From Streptomyces sp. GESEQ-35 (lineage in GTDB: Bacteria; Actinomycetota; Actinomycetes; Streptomycetales; Streptomycetaceae): a stretch of DNA of 64,000 bases. The DNA lies in assembly GCF_017948485.1 (NCBI RefSeq), contig NZ_JAFFSX010000035.1:62001-126000 (forward strand), given 5' to 3'. The translations under genes and the position numbers were made by a program. A model generated the notes under the pieces. The model saw only the letters and a list, made by a program, of their open reading frames with translations. It was not told where the DNA came from and did not search any database. Positions 56,504 to 64,000 of this stretch are shown piece after piece; the first letter of the stretch is position 1; every line of letters starts with the position of its first letter.

Positions 56504-57004
56504 TCAGCCGACGGCGGGGCCGGCCAGAACGGTGTCGATCTGGTTCATCGAAGCGGTCATGCCCTCGTCCATGCCCATCGACAGCAGCTGCTTCATCGCC
56601 TCGGGCGTCGCGAACGTACTCTCCACCGTCATCACCGTGGACGTCCCGTCGGCCGAAGTGAGCCGCACCCGGACGGTCGTGGTGGGCATCTCGGGGTTGG
56701 GACGGCCGGCGTCGTCGGAGAATCCGTCCTCGAACTCCAGGCGATGCGGGGCGTCCACGGACAGGATGCGCCACCAGCCATGGTGCTTGTCGCCTTCCGG
56801 CCCGGTCATGAAGTACGCGACCCTGCCGCCCGGGGCCAGGTCATGGTCGACGACGGTTGCGGGATAGGTCGGCGGGCCCCACCACCGTTCCAGCTGACGG
56901 GGGTCCTGCCATACCTGCCACACCCGCACGGGCGGGGCGTCGAACCGTGCGGTGAGTGTCAGGGTCAGCGCTTCAGGATTCTTCTGAACGTCCATCACTG
57001 TCAT
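56504..57004 (-). CDS. SRPBCC/AHSA1-family protein
   Basis: The 166-residue protein is a typical AHSA1: LTLTARFDAPPVRVWQVWQDPRQLERWWGPPTYPATVVDHDLAPGGRVAYFMTGPEGDKHHGWWRI, a closing helix with TFATPEAMKQLLSMGMDEGMTASMNQIDTVL. The WWGPP motif and the late Trp/Gly strand match the AHSA1/SRPBCC group that pairs with ArsR regulators. The start (ATG 57004, with ATG 56995 as alternative) lies inside the 3' end of the ArsR gene, a 32-base overlap; translation is probably coupled. Ligand is unknown. Confidence 0.9.
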   Translation of the reverse strand: MTVMDVQKNPEALTLTLTARFDAPPVRVWQVWQDPRQLERWWGPPTYPATVVDHDLAPGGRVAYFMTGPEGDKHHGWWRILSVDAPHRLEFEDGFSDDAGRPNPEMPTTTVRVRLTSADGTSTVMTVESTFATPEAMKQLLSMGMDEGMTASMNQIDTVLAGPAVG

Positions 57005-57362
57005 GCCTCTGCTCCTTCGTGTCTCCCGGGTCCGGCTCGGCGAGGATCGCGCCGATCCGGTCGATACGTCCTCGCCACAGGGCCGCCAGCTGGTCCAGCA
57101 GCCCATGGACCTCGCGCAGTGCGTCGGCGTTGCCCCGCACCCGCTGCTCCCGGCCCTGTCTGTGCTTCGTGACCAACCCTGACTGTTCCAGCACCGCCAC
57201 GTGTTTCTGGACGGCCGCAAAACTCATCGGGAACCGCCGGGCCAGGTCCGAGACCGAATACTCACCGGCCAGCGTCAGCGCAACGATCTCGCGCCGGGTC
57301 GCGTCCGCCAGGGCGTGGAAGAGGCGATCAGCGCGGTCGCCGGACCTCTGATCTACAACCAT
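56973..57362 (-). CDS. ArsR-family transcriptional regulator
   Basis: The 129-residue winged-helix regulator has LFHALADATRREIVALTLAGEYSVSDLARRFPMSFAAVQKHVAVLEQSGLVTKHRQGREQRV, which is the ArsR/SmtB recognition region without metal-binding Cys. The ATG at 57362 has no ribosome site upstream, so translation may be leaderless. The start codon lies inside a perfect inverted repeat (57354-57371), a probable autoregulatory operator. It controls itself and the overlapping SRPBCC gene by inference, and is divergent from the GNAT gene across 126 bases. Confidence 0.92.
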   Translation of the reverse strand: MVVDQRSGDRADRLFHALADATRREIVALTLAGEYSVSDLARRFPMSFAAVQKHVAVLEQSGLVTKHRQGREQRVRGNADALREVHGLLDQLAALWRGRIDRIGAILAEPDPGDTKEQRHDSDGRSEES

Positions 57363-57371
57363 TGGGTTGTA
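57354..57371. promoter_or_regulatory. Inverted repeat TACAACC-ATTG-GGTTGTA over the ArsR start codon
   Basis: Perfect 7-bp arms with a 4-base spacer; the minus-strand ATG at 57362 lies within it. This arrangement fits a leaderless or short-leader gene whose product binds its own start site. The divergent GNAT gene (57489) is 118 bases away. Confidence 0.6.
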
Positions 57372-57488
57372 CGTTAGCGGTGCCCAAGGCCCCACGCAAC
57401 ACCCCCGGCGCACGGGACCCAGGGACTCCCGTTGGCCGTGCGGCATTAATCCATTGCGGTCGTTCCTCGCCCCCCGGACCCTGGCCGC

Positions 57489-58421
57489 ATGTCCTACGCC
57501 CTGCGCTCCGCCGGACTCATCGACGCGCCCGCCATCACCGGACTGCTCAACGACATCGACCGGATCGAGATCGGCTGGCCCGAGACCGACCTGCACACGG
57601 TCGAAGCCGATCTGAAGCACCCGGAAACCGACCTGGAACAGGACTCCTGGCTGGCCTTCCACAGGGACCGGCCGGTGGCCTACGGACTGCTGTGGGACGA
57701 GTCAGGTGGCGAGCGCATCGACGTCGACCACTATGTGCTCCCCGATCACCAGCAGGCCGGGCTGCGCGTTCTGGCGGCGATGGAGGCCAGGGCCCTGGTC
57801 AAGGCCGGCGCGAACGGCGCGGCCAGGGCAGTGGCGCATCTGCATCTCAACACCGGGCCCACACTCGACACGGCACTGATCCGCGCGCGGGGCTGGTCCG
57901 TCGTACGGCGCTATCACGTCCTGCACCGCCCCCTGGATCCCGCCCGGGACCTTGTGCCACAGGCACCGCCGGGGGTGCGTCTGCGAGCGTGCACCGAGGA
58001 GGCGGACCGGGTACGCGTTCACGCGTTGTACCAGGACGGGTTCGCCCAGCACTTCGACTTCCAGCCACGCACCTACCGGCAGTGGCTGCACGACATCGAC
58101 GCCGAGACCCTCGACTGGTCCCTAGTGTGGATCGTGAGCGCCGAGGACCTGGGCGACGTCGGATTCCTGATCGCCCGTGACGACCGCGAGGCCATGGGGT
58201 GGATCGGGAGCATCGGCGTACTGCGCGAAGCCCGCGCCCGTGGCCTCGGCGGCCTGCTGTTGCGGCATGCGTTCGCCGTCTTCGCCACGCGGGGACGGGA
58301 CACCGTGGGTCTCGGCGTGGACACGGCCAACGCCACCGGGGCTCCCGGGCTGTATGCCCGCCACGGCATGACCGTCCGCTACGCCGTCGACACGTGGGAA
58401 GCAGTCCTCCCGCAGCGATAG
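57489..58421 (+). CDS. GNAT-family N-acetyltransferase, two tandem domains
   Basis: The 310-residue protein carries two GNAT-like halves. The first (about 5-140) is diverged, with VAYGLLWDESGGERIDVDHYVLPDHQQAGLRVLAAMEARA; the second (about 160-305) is clear, with acetyl-CoA motif A in WIGSIGVLREARARGLGGLLLRHAFAVFATRGRDTVGLGVDTANATGAPGLYARHGM. Tandem GNAT proteins include MshD, the mycothiol synthase, but this lacks other evidence for that. It acetylates an unknown amine. The ATG is 126 bases from the divergent ArsR gene. It ends at a very strong hairpin shared with the convergent DUF1996 gene. Confidence 0.9.
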   Translation: MSYALRSAGLIDAPAITGLLNDIDRIEIGWPETDLHTVEADLKHPETDLEQDSWLAFHRDRPVAYGLLWDESGGERIDVDHYVLPDHQQAGLRVLAAMEARALVKAGANGAARAVAHLHLNTGPTLDTALIRARGWSVVRRYHVLHRPLDPARDLVPQAPPGVRLRACTEEADRVRVHALYQDGFAQHFDFQPRTYRQWLHDIDAETLDWSLVWIVSAEDLGDVGFLIARDDREAMGWIGSIGVLREARARGLGGLLLRHAFAVFATRGRDTVGLGVDTANATGAPGLYARHGMTVRYAVDTWEAVLPQR

Positions 58422-58426
58422 GAGAC

Positions 58427-58471
58427 ATGAACGGCGGCCGGACCTGGCTCGCAGGTCCGGCCGCCGTTCAT
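58427..58471. terminator. Bidirectional terminator with a perfect 20-bp stem
   Basis: A perfect 20-bp stem (58427-58446 with 58452-58471) closes the loop GCTCG, between the convergent GNAT and DUF1996 genes. It starts ATGAACGGCGG and ends with the mirrored bases. It should stop transcription from both sides. Confidence 0.85.
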
Positions 58472-58492
58472 GTGCCCGCGGGGGGGTCGGTG

Positions 58493-60535
58493 TCAGGCCG
58501 AGCCGCGTCCCATGCGGCGCAACAGGAACAGGCCGCAGATCACGAGCACCGCCCCGGCCGCAGCCGGCCACAGCTGCGCGCCGGTGTCGGCGAGTCCGCC
58601 TCCGACGCCCTGCGGTTCGGTCTGTGACGCCTGCTGGTCGGACGCGTCGTCGTTCGCGACCGGCTCCTGCGTTGCCGCGGACCCGATCTCCTCATCCTGT
58701 CCTCCGTCGCCCTGGGCAGGGGCGGCCGCGTCGGACTGTTCGGAGGTCGGTGTGGCGTAGACCTCGGGTTCCTCCGCCGGCTCCGAGGGGTTCTCGGCGC
58801 CGTCCGCCGGCTCCGTGCCCGGATTCTCGGCCGGGGGCTCCTCGGTCTGCTGGTCGTTCCCCGGGTCGTCGGGAGTGGCCTCGTCGTTGCCGCCGGACGG
58901 CTCGTCGGCGGGCGGTGCCGACTGCTCGGGCTCCTCGGCGGGCGGCGCAGACTGCTCAGGCTCCTCGGCGGGCGGCGTCGGCTGCTGGGTCTCTTCACCC
59001 GGACCCGAGCCGTCGCCGTCACCCGGCTCAGCTCCCACACCACACTGCTGACCGCCGTTGATGCAGTCCACCATCTCGTTCATCAGGTCCTCGTCGAAGA
59101 CGTTGATGAAGTCCCCATGGTCGGTGACCGGCTTGTGCAGCTGCTCCGGGAAGGAGTCGACCGCGAACAACGGAGTCGTACGGCCGCCGTCGTCGAGGCT
59201 CGGTGCGTCGACGTCGTAGACGATGCGCTGCACCAACTGCGGGATGGCCTCGAACCCCTCGGGGCAGATGCCCTCGGCGTTGGCGAACGCCACGTGGGTG
59301 CGGTGGTTGGCGCTGTCGATGTTCTGGCCGTCCCAGCAGCTCTGGAACTTGAAGGTGCGTACCACGTCGCTGCCCTCGGGGCAGAGCGGGTACTTGTCCT
59401 TCAGCTGCCGGTCCTCGAAGCCGGTGCAGCTCCACGACGCGTTTGCGTTGGCGGTGCCGTTGACGGCCGCCTTGGCGTCGCCGGTGATGATGCGCAGGAA
59501 CCGCGGCATAGCCGTGACCTCGCCCTGCGGGCTGCCCACGAAGTCCAGCGTGACCTGCTTGGGCGTGACGATCTCGCCGGCGTTGCCTTCGATGCCGCCG
59601 CCGGGAGAGTTCGCGTCCTGCTCCTGGGTGCCGTTCTGCAGACGCACGACGGGCCAGTAGTACGTGGACTTGTCGCCCTGGTCCGTGCAGCTGGTGTCGG
59701 CGGCGGCCAGGTCGTCGTCGCTCGCGAAGGCGTCGTTGGACTGGTTGCCGACGTAGTCGTGGAAGTGGTGCGCGCCGTTGGTGACGCCCGGGGCGACGAT
59801 CACGTTGTCGGAGTTGAACAGGCCGTTCTCGTTGACCCCGCAGCTGGTGGCGAAGGTGCCGCGGGAGGCGTTCGCCTCGAGTGCCGGGTTCTGCACATTG
59901 GGCTGGACTGCGGTGATGTCCGCGTAGTCCCCGGCCACGGGGCCGTTGCCGGCCGGCTGCTCGCCCCCGCCCTGGTCGCCCTGCTGTTCCTCCCCCTGGT
60001 CCTCGCCCGTCTGACCGTCGCCGCTGCCTGCCTGGTCCTGGCCGTTCTGCTCGCCGTTCTCGACCTGGGCCTCGGGGACGCGCAGTTCGCAGGGCGCGAG
60101 GGCATCGAGTCCGTCGGGGCGGTCCCCGGCGCCGTCGATGGCCTGCGCGATGCGCTCGATCGTGGCCGCCCTGTCCTCCTTCAGCGGATTCATGATCGCG
60201 CCGTCGACGGAAGCTCCGTCCTGCTGCGCGGCCTGGGCCTCCCTCAGACGCTGGTAGGCGTCGGTGATCTGCTGGTCCAGGAGGGCGAGTTCCCGGTCGA
60301 CGTCTGTGCGCGCCGCGTCCGGCACCGCCGTCAACCGGCTGCCCACGTCCGGGCAGTCGATCGTGGCGGCTCCTGAGGCAAGGGCCTGGTCGGACCCGCT
60401 CTGTGCTGCGCCGACTTCGGTCGCCGACGCGTAGACGTTCGCGGCTATCAGTCCCCCTCCGCCCAGCATCAGGGCGACCGCTGCAAAGGTCGCGCGCCGC
60501 TTGCCCGTTGGTCGTCTGCGCGAGGTGCGAGTCAA
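58493..60535 (-). CDS. Cell-wall-anchored DUF1996 surface protein
   Basis: The 680-residue protein has a signal or membrane segment (about 14-38), a coiled helical part (75-135), an acidic Gln/Gly-rich linker (158-200), a DUF1996 domain (about 203-470, with GAHHFHDYVGNQSND, YYWPVVRLQNGTQ, FLRIITGDAKA, FQSCWDGQNIDSANHRTHVAF), and a long Pro/Glu-rich stalk with PPAEEPEQSA copies. It ends LADTG (648-652), a hydrophobic segment and a basic tail (LRRMGRGSA), an LAxTG sortase signal usual for actinobacterial class E sortases. DUF1996 proteins have no firm function; fungal ones include secreted virulence factors. It should be displayed on the wall. Confidence 0.92.
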   Translation of the reverse strand: MTRTSRRRPTGKRRATFAAVALMLGGGGLIAANVYASATEVGAAQSGSDQALASGAATIDCPDVGSRLTAVPDAARTDVDRELALLDQQITDAYQRLREAQAAQQDGASVDGAIMNPLKEDRAATIERIAQAIDGAGDRPDGLDALAPCELRVPEAQVENGEQNGQDQAGSGDGQTGEDQGEEQQGDQGGGEQPAGNGPVAGDYADITAVQPNVQNPALEANASRGTFATSCGVNENGLFNSDNVIVAPGVTNGAHHFHDYVGNQSNDAFASDDDLAAADTSCTDQGDKSTYYWPVVRLQNGTQEQDANSPGGGIEGNAGEIVTPKQVTLDFVGSPQGEVTAMPRFLRIITGDAKAAVNGTANANASWSCTGFEDRQLKDKYPLCPEGSDVVRTFKFQSCWDGQNIDSANHRTHVAFANAEGICPEGFEAIPQLVQRIVYDVDAPSLDDGGRTTPLFAVDSFPEQLHKPVTDHGDFINVFDEDLMNEMVDCINGGQQCGVGAEPGDGDGSGPGEETQQPTPPAEEPEQSAPPAEEPEQSAPPADEPSGGNDEATPDDPGNDQQTEEPPAENPGTEPADGAENPSEPAEEPEVYATPTSEQSDAAAPAQGDGGQDEEIGSAATQEPVANDDASDQQASQTEPQGVGGGLADTGAQLWPAAAGAVLVICGLFLLRRMGRGSA

Positions 60536-60823
60536 GGCAGTACTCCTACGCGTGTGGATCTGCTCGGCATGGAATCCCCTCGCCCCATACGGAGCTGGGC
60601 CCTCGCGTGTTCAAACCCCTCACAGATTCATGGAAACTTCTCAGGGAGCCCGGGGAGCACACAGGCGAGCACACGCCCCCAGGGCTCCGAGCCCATTCAG
60701 AAGCGCGATCGCTCAATGACATGACGGCAACCTGTTGGACTTCACGATCACGCAGGAGCACTGTGAGCATGCCCCCGCGATTCCGGCGGGGCGCTCCTCA
60801 CTGCACCATCCGGAGACCACCCG

Positions 60824-61867
60824 ATGAACCACATCGCGCATCCCGAGCGCTACAACGGCACCATGCGCTACCGGCGCACCGGACGCTCGGGACTCGACCT
60901 GCCCCTGCTGTCCCTGGGCTACTGGCACAACTTCGGGGACGACCGCGCCTTCGACACCCAGCGCGAGATCGCTCTGCGCGCCTTCGACCTCGGAATCACC
61001 CACCACGACCTGGCGAACAACTACGGCCCGCCGTACGGGGCCGCGGAGATCAACTTCGGCCGTCTGATGCAGCGGGACCTCGCCCCGTACCGGGACGAGC
61101 TGGTGATCTCCACCAAGGCCGGCTGGGACATGTGGCCCGGGCCCTACGGCCAGGGCGGCGGCTCCCGCAAGTACGTCCTCGCCTCGCTCGACCAGTCGCT
61201 GCGCCGCACGGGGCTGGAGTACGTGGACATCTTCTACTCCCACCGTCTCGACGCGACCACCCCGCTCGAAGAGACGATGGGCGCCCTCGACACCGCCGTA
61301 CGCCAGGGCAAGGCCCTCTACGTCGGCATCTCCTCCTATGACGCCGAACGCACCCGGCAGGCGGCCGCCATCCTCCGGGAGCTGGGCACCCCGCTCCTGA
61401 TCCATCAGCCGTCGTACAGCATGGTCAACCGCTGGATCGAGACCGACGGTCTGCTCGACGCCGCGCAGGAGGAGGGCTTCGGAGTCATCGGGTTCACGGC
61501 GCTCGCCCAGGGGCTGCTGACCGGGCGCTACCTCAATGGCATTCCCGACGACTCGCGGGCCGCGCAGAGCACGTCCTTCGACACCACCTGGCTGTCCCAG
61601 GACATGCTGCACAGGCTGCGCGCCCTCAACGACATCGCCGCCCGCCGTGGGCAGACCCTGGCCCAGATGGCCCTGGCCTGGGCGCTGCGTGACGAACGCG
61701 TCACCTCTCTCGTCATCGGCGCGTCGCGGACCGAACAGCTGGATCAGAACGTCGCCGCGCTGGAGAACCTCGACTTCAGCAGCGAAGAGCTGGCGGAGAT
61801 CGACAAGTACGCGGGCGACGGTGGCGTGGACCTGTGGCAGGACGCCCGTCTCGGAAAACTCGACTGA
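60824..61867 (+). CDS. Aldo/keto reductase, YghZ/Gpr (glyceraldehyde-3-phosphate reductase)-like
   Basis: The 347-residue enzyme has the tetrad D62 and Y67 (HHDLANNYGPPYGAAE), K98 (VISTKAGWDMWPGPYGQGGGSRKYV) and H140 (IFYSHRLD), with the nucleotide site near GASRTEQLDQNVAAL. The pattern GWDMWPGPYG and SRKYVLASLDQSLRR is typical of the E. coli YghZ/Gpr group, which reduces L-glyceraldehyde 3-phosphate and methylglyoxal with NADPH. It is probably a cytoplasmic detoxifying reductase. The ATG is close to a GGAGACC. The 60536-60823 region upstream holds only the leader and the promoters of this gene and the divergent DUF1996 gene; I see no clear motif. Confidence 0.93.
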   Translation: MNHIAHPERYNGTMRYRRTGRSGLDLPLLSLGYWHNFGDDRAFDTQREIALRAFDLGITHHDLANNYGPPYGAAEINFGRLMQRDLAPYRDELVISTKAGWDMWPGPYGQGGGSRKYVLASLDQSLRRTGLEYVDIFYSHRLDATTPLEETMGALDTAVRQGKALYVGISSYDAERTRQAAAILRELGTPLLIHQPSYSMVNRWIETDGLLDAAQEEGFGVIGFTALAQGLLTGRYLNGIPDDSRAAQSTSFDTTWLSQDMLHRLRALNDIAARRGQTLAQMALAWALRDERVTSLVIGASRTEQLDQNVAALENLDFSSEELAEIDKYAGDGGVDLWQDARLGKLD

Positions 61868-61977
61868 CGCGCTGCGGGTGCGCTCCGCGCACCCGCACGG
61901 CGATCGCTCAGGCCGGTTGTGCGCCGTCCGGCCCTGCTGCAACGATGCCCCGGCACACGCGTCGCGAAGGGGGCAGG

Positions 61978-62631
61978 GTGACCGCTCAGGACCAACCACC
62001 GCCGGCCGTAGCGGTGTTCGACGCGTTGGGGGCCGCGTACGAGAAGGCCTTCGCGCATTCCGAGGCGCATCGGGCCTCGCTGGAATGGCTGCTCGGCCGT
62101 CTCGCCCCCGGCAGCCGTGTGCTGGACGTGGGCAGCGGCACGGGGCGGCCCACCGCCCGGACGCTCGCCGCGGCGGGACACGGCGTCCTCGGTATCGACG
62201 TCTCCCCCGTCATGGCGGACCTCGCGACCCGGCAGGTGCCCGACGCCACCTTCCGATGTGCCGACATCCACGAAGTGTCCCTCGATGACGGCGCGTTCGA
62301 CGCCGTCTGTGTGTACTTCTCCCTGTTGCAGATGTCCCGGCGGGAGCAGTCCGACCTGGTGCGGCGCCTGGTGCGGGCGCTCAAGCCCGGCGGACACATG
62401 GCGCTCGCCACCGTGCCGCTCGACGTCGAGGGCGTCGAGACCGTCTTCATGGGGCAGCCGGTGCGCGCGACCAGCTTCGCCGCCGAGGACTTCACCGCCA
62501 TGCTGACCGACGCGGGCCTGGCCGTCCTCGCCGAGGAGAACGTGATGTTCGCGCCGGCGCTCCCCGAGGCCGCGCCCGAACCGCATCTGTTCGTGGGCTG
62601 CCGGCGGGAGGCGACGGCTACGGCGGGCTGA
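61978..62631 (+). CDS. Class I SAM-dependent methyltransferase
   Basis: The 217-residue enzyme has a methyltransferase domain: motif I VLDVGSGTGRPTARTLAAAGHGVLGIDVSP (about 43-70), motif II DAVCVYFSLLQM and motif III LKPGGHMALATVP. The group resembles UbiE/Methyltransf_25 proteins. The substrate is not evident. The GTG at 61978 with GAAGGGGG upstream is preferred over an earlier in-frame start. It converges on another methyltransferase gene with 4 bases between stops, but they are of different subfamilies and have no obvious link. Confidence 0.88.
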   Translation: MTAQDQPPPAVAVFDALGAAYEKAFAHSEAHRASLEWLLGRLAPGSRVLDVGSGTGRPTARTLAAAGHGVLGIDVSPVMADLATRQVPDATFRCADIHEVSLDDGAFDAVCVYFSLLQMSRREQSDLVRRLVRALKPGGHMALATVPLDVEGVETVFMGQPVRATSFAAEDFTAMLTDAGLAVLAEENVMFAPALPEAAPEPHLFVGCRREATATAG

Positions 62632-62635
62632 CCGG

Positions 62636-63274
62636 TCAGTCGCCGTTACGCCGGATCCGCCACACGTTGTCGTCCCGGTGGCCCTCGATCCCGTCGGGCG
62701 AGACGCTCGGCCTGCGGACCGTCTCCCGTGTCTCGACGGCCCAACTTGCGTCGGGCAGGGCGAGTTGGGCGAGAACGCCGTCCAGCGTGGGGAACTCCGC
62801 GTCGAAGGGCGGTTCGGTCTGCCACGACGGCCAGGCGGCGTGCATCACGATCAGCAGGGTGCCGTCGGCGGCGACCGCTTCGGCGGCCCGCCGCAGCACC
62901 CCCTCCTGGTCGATTCCCACCGGGGACTGCAGATAGTGGGCGCTCACCAGGTCGAAGCCTCCCTGCGGAAAGGTCTCGCCCAGTTCATGCCGCTCCCAGA
63001 CGATCCTGTCGCCGACGCCGGCCTCGACAGCGTGCTCGGCGGCCCGTTCGAGCGCGGTGACGGAGATGTCGATCCCGGTGACACGCCAGCCGCGCGACGC
63101 CAGCCACACCGCGTCCCCGCCCTCACCGCACCCCAGGTCGAGGGCACTTCCCGGGCGGAGGTCCGCCACCTCACGCACGAGCAGCTCGTTCGGGCGCCCG
63201 CTCCACACTCGGGTGCTGTCCCGGTAGCGGGCCTCCCAGAAAGCGGCGGGCCGGGTGACGGGGGTGTCGGTCAT
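62636..63274 (-). CDS. Class I SAM-dependent methyltransferase (TehB/TPMT-like)
   Basis: The 212-residue enzyme opens AAFWEARYRDSTRVWSGRPNELLVREVADLRPGSALDLGCGEGGDAVWLASRGWRVTGIDIS, with the W(E/D).RY...WSG.PN signature of TehB/thiopurine S-methyltransferase-like proteins. These methylate thiols, or tellurite and selenite. GGFDLVSAHYLQ and AVAADGTLLIVMHA are motifs II and III. The ATG at 63274 follows a good GAGGAGA. It is divergent from the streptogrisin-type protease gene across 258 bases. Heavy-metal detoxification is possible but not shown here. Confidence 0.9.
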   Translation of the reverse strand: MTDTPVTRPAAFWEARYRDSTRVWSGRPNELLVREVADLRPGSALDLGCGEGGDAVWLASRGWRVTGIDISVTALERAAEHAVEAGVGDRIVWERHELGETFPQGGFDLVSAHYLQSPVGIDQEGVLRRAAEAVAADGTLLIVMHAAWPSWQTEPPFDAEFPTLDGVLAQLALPDASWAVETRETVRRPSVSPDGIEGHRDDNVWRIRRNGD

Positions 63275-63468
63275 GGCGTCTCCTCACGGGATACGGGCTC
63301 GTGAAGTGGGCGGGCCCGCGAAGGAAGCCTCCGCCGACACAGGACGTGACCCAAGCGAAATTGCCGGTTTCGCAAATCACCAGCAGCGTCGGCACCTCCC
63401 CGCCGAACAATCCCGCGCATTGGCATGGACCTGATAGACCTGCGTGGCTAAGCTCTGCTCAACCCTGG

Positions 63469-63482
63469 TGAGAGCGCTCTCA
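63469..63482. promoter_or_regulatory. Perfect palindrome TGAGAGCGCTCTCA, LacI-type operator
   Basis: This 14-bp palindrome differs from the CebR box of Streptomyces (TGGGAGCGCTCCCA) by one base in each half. It lies 50 bases upstream of the protease start at 63533. LacI-family repressors of sugar use, such as CebR, bind sites of this form, so a sugar signal may control this protease. Confidence 0.6.
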
Positions 63483-63532
63483 GTTTGCGGTTGTTCCACC
63501 CCACCTAGTTGGAACGACGAAGGGCAACTTCC

Positions 63533-64000
63533 ATGAGACGCACCAGACTCATGCACGCCGGCCTGGCCGCCCTGTTCATGCTCGGCAGCTGGGCAGCCGC
63601 CGGAACCCTGCCGGCCTCCGCAAGCGACTCCCCCGACGCACCGCCGGCCTCCGCGGGACTGCTTCAGGCGATGCAGCGGGACTTCGGACTGACGAAGGAC
63701 GAGGCCGAAGCACGACTGGCGGCCGAGCGTGCCGCCGGTGACATCGCCCCCGCGGCACGCCGGGCGGCCGGCGCCGCGTACGGCGGTTCGTGGTTCGACG
63801 CCAAGAGCGGTCGGCTCACCGTGGCCGTCACGTCCGAGGCCTCCGCCACGACCGTACGGGCCGTCAAGGCGGCCGGCGCCACCGTACGCAGTGTCGAGCA
63901 CAGCGCGCGGCAGCTCGACGCGGCGAAGGCACGTGTCGACCGGCTGTCCGCACCCTTGGGCGTGAGTAGTTGGCATGTCGATCCGACCGCCAACACCGTC
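63533..64000 (+). CDS. Streptogrisin-type S1 serine protease precursor, N-terminal part
   Basis: The window contains the first 156 codons; the gene runs off the right end. The protein starts with a signal peptide (cleavage near ASASDS, about residue 30) and an alpha-lytic protease-like prodomain: LLQAMQRDFGLTKDEAEARLAAERAAGDIAPAARRAAGAAYGGSWFDAKSGRLTVAVTSEASATTVRAVKAAGATVRSVEHSARQLDAAKARV. That prodomain precedes streptogrisin proteases of the S1 (chymotrypsin-like) type. The catalytic domain is not in view. The ATG has AAGGG upstream. The LacI-type palindrome at 63469 is in its promoter region. Confidence 0.92.
   Translation, partial: MRRTRLMHAGLAALFMLGSWAAAGTLPASASDSPDAPPASAGLLQAMQRDFGLTKDEAEARLAAERAAGDIAPAARRAAGAAYGGSWFDAKSGRLTVAVTSEASATTVRAVKAAGATVRSVEHSARQLDAAKARVDRLSAPLGVSSWHVDPTANTV

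Noticed and set aside
1..64000. tRNA, rRNA, riboswitch and phage genes.
   Set aside because: Reading both strands I saw no tRNA-like cloverleaf, no rRNA segment, no recognisable riboswitch and no phage structural or integrase gene. A covariance-model search would be needed to exclude small RNAs.

Overview
The window is high-GC actinobacterial DNA. GC-rich third codon positions, many GTG starts, ATGA/GTGA start-stop overlaps, Tat and lipoprotein signals, a GH19 chitinase, a GH10-CBM2 xylanase, a streptogrisin-type protease and a dispersed Streptomyces-type intergenic repeat all point to Streptomyces, probably an accessory or arm-proximal region. I see no rRNA, tRNA, CRISPR array, PKS/NRPS genes or intact transposase. 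One transposase remnant is present.

Layout. 1-7.9 kb: the end of an AA10 chitin monooxygenase, a GH19 chitinase, an SRPBCC protein, two small membrane proteins, an MFS exporter, an APC permease with a universal stress protein, and an ABCG-like ABC transporter. 7.9-19.3 kb: a molybdenum-cofactor-sulfurase-like PLP enzyme carrying the only TTA codon I noticed, DUF4177, then a minus-strand run of MMPL transporter, TPR protein, Baeyer-Villiger monooxygenase and beta-propeller protein, and a TetR/SGNH-hydrolase pair. 19.3-22 kb: a lipoprotein, an anion permease (probable CTG start) with a universal stress protein, and an IS110-type transposase remnant.

22.2-37.3 kb is the most interesting part. 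It starts with a 2-oxoglutarate/Fe oxygenase and an NCS2 nucleobase permease. A divergent XRE-cupin repressor follows, then a 12-gene, tightly spaced plus-strand cluster: flavin reductase, MBL-fold hydrolase, cytosine-deaminase-like amidohydrolase, a three-gene NMT1-type ABC importer, FAD-linked oxidase, creatininase-family hydrolase, cupin, AtzH-amidase fusion, RutB-like cysteine hydrolase and formamidase-like protein. Two near-identical 21-bp operator-like palindromes lie before the first gene and before the importer. The gene set suggests uptake and stepwise C-N bond cleavage of a nitrogen-rich ring compound. It matches no complete catabolic pathway I know (it is not Rut, barbiturate, or cyanurate).

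37.3-46.4 kb: a secreted two-repeat protein beside a two-component system whose leader holds three 18-bp tandem repeats, a xylanase with palindromic operators, an ArsR/SRPBCC pair, a Tat-exported phospholipase C and a Ser/Thr kinase. 46.4-56.4 kb: a stress-type block (DUF7144, SHOCT, HdeD, DUF2252, small proteins, a DHA2 exporter, a MalT-like LuxR regulator). Four of its intergenic regions carry the same 17-bp palindrome TCACCCG-N3-CGGGTGA, which suggests an unnamed regulon. 56.5-64 kb: a second ArsR/SRPBCC pair with a palindrome over the ArsR start codon, a double GNAT, a sortase-anchored DUF1996 surface protein, an aldo/keto reductase, two methyltransferases, and the start of a streptogrisin-type protease behind a perfect LacI-type palindrome.
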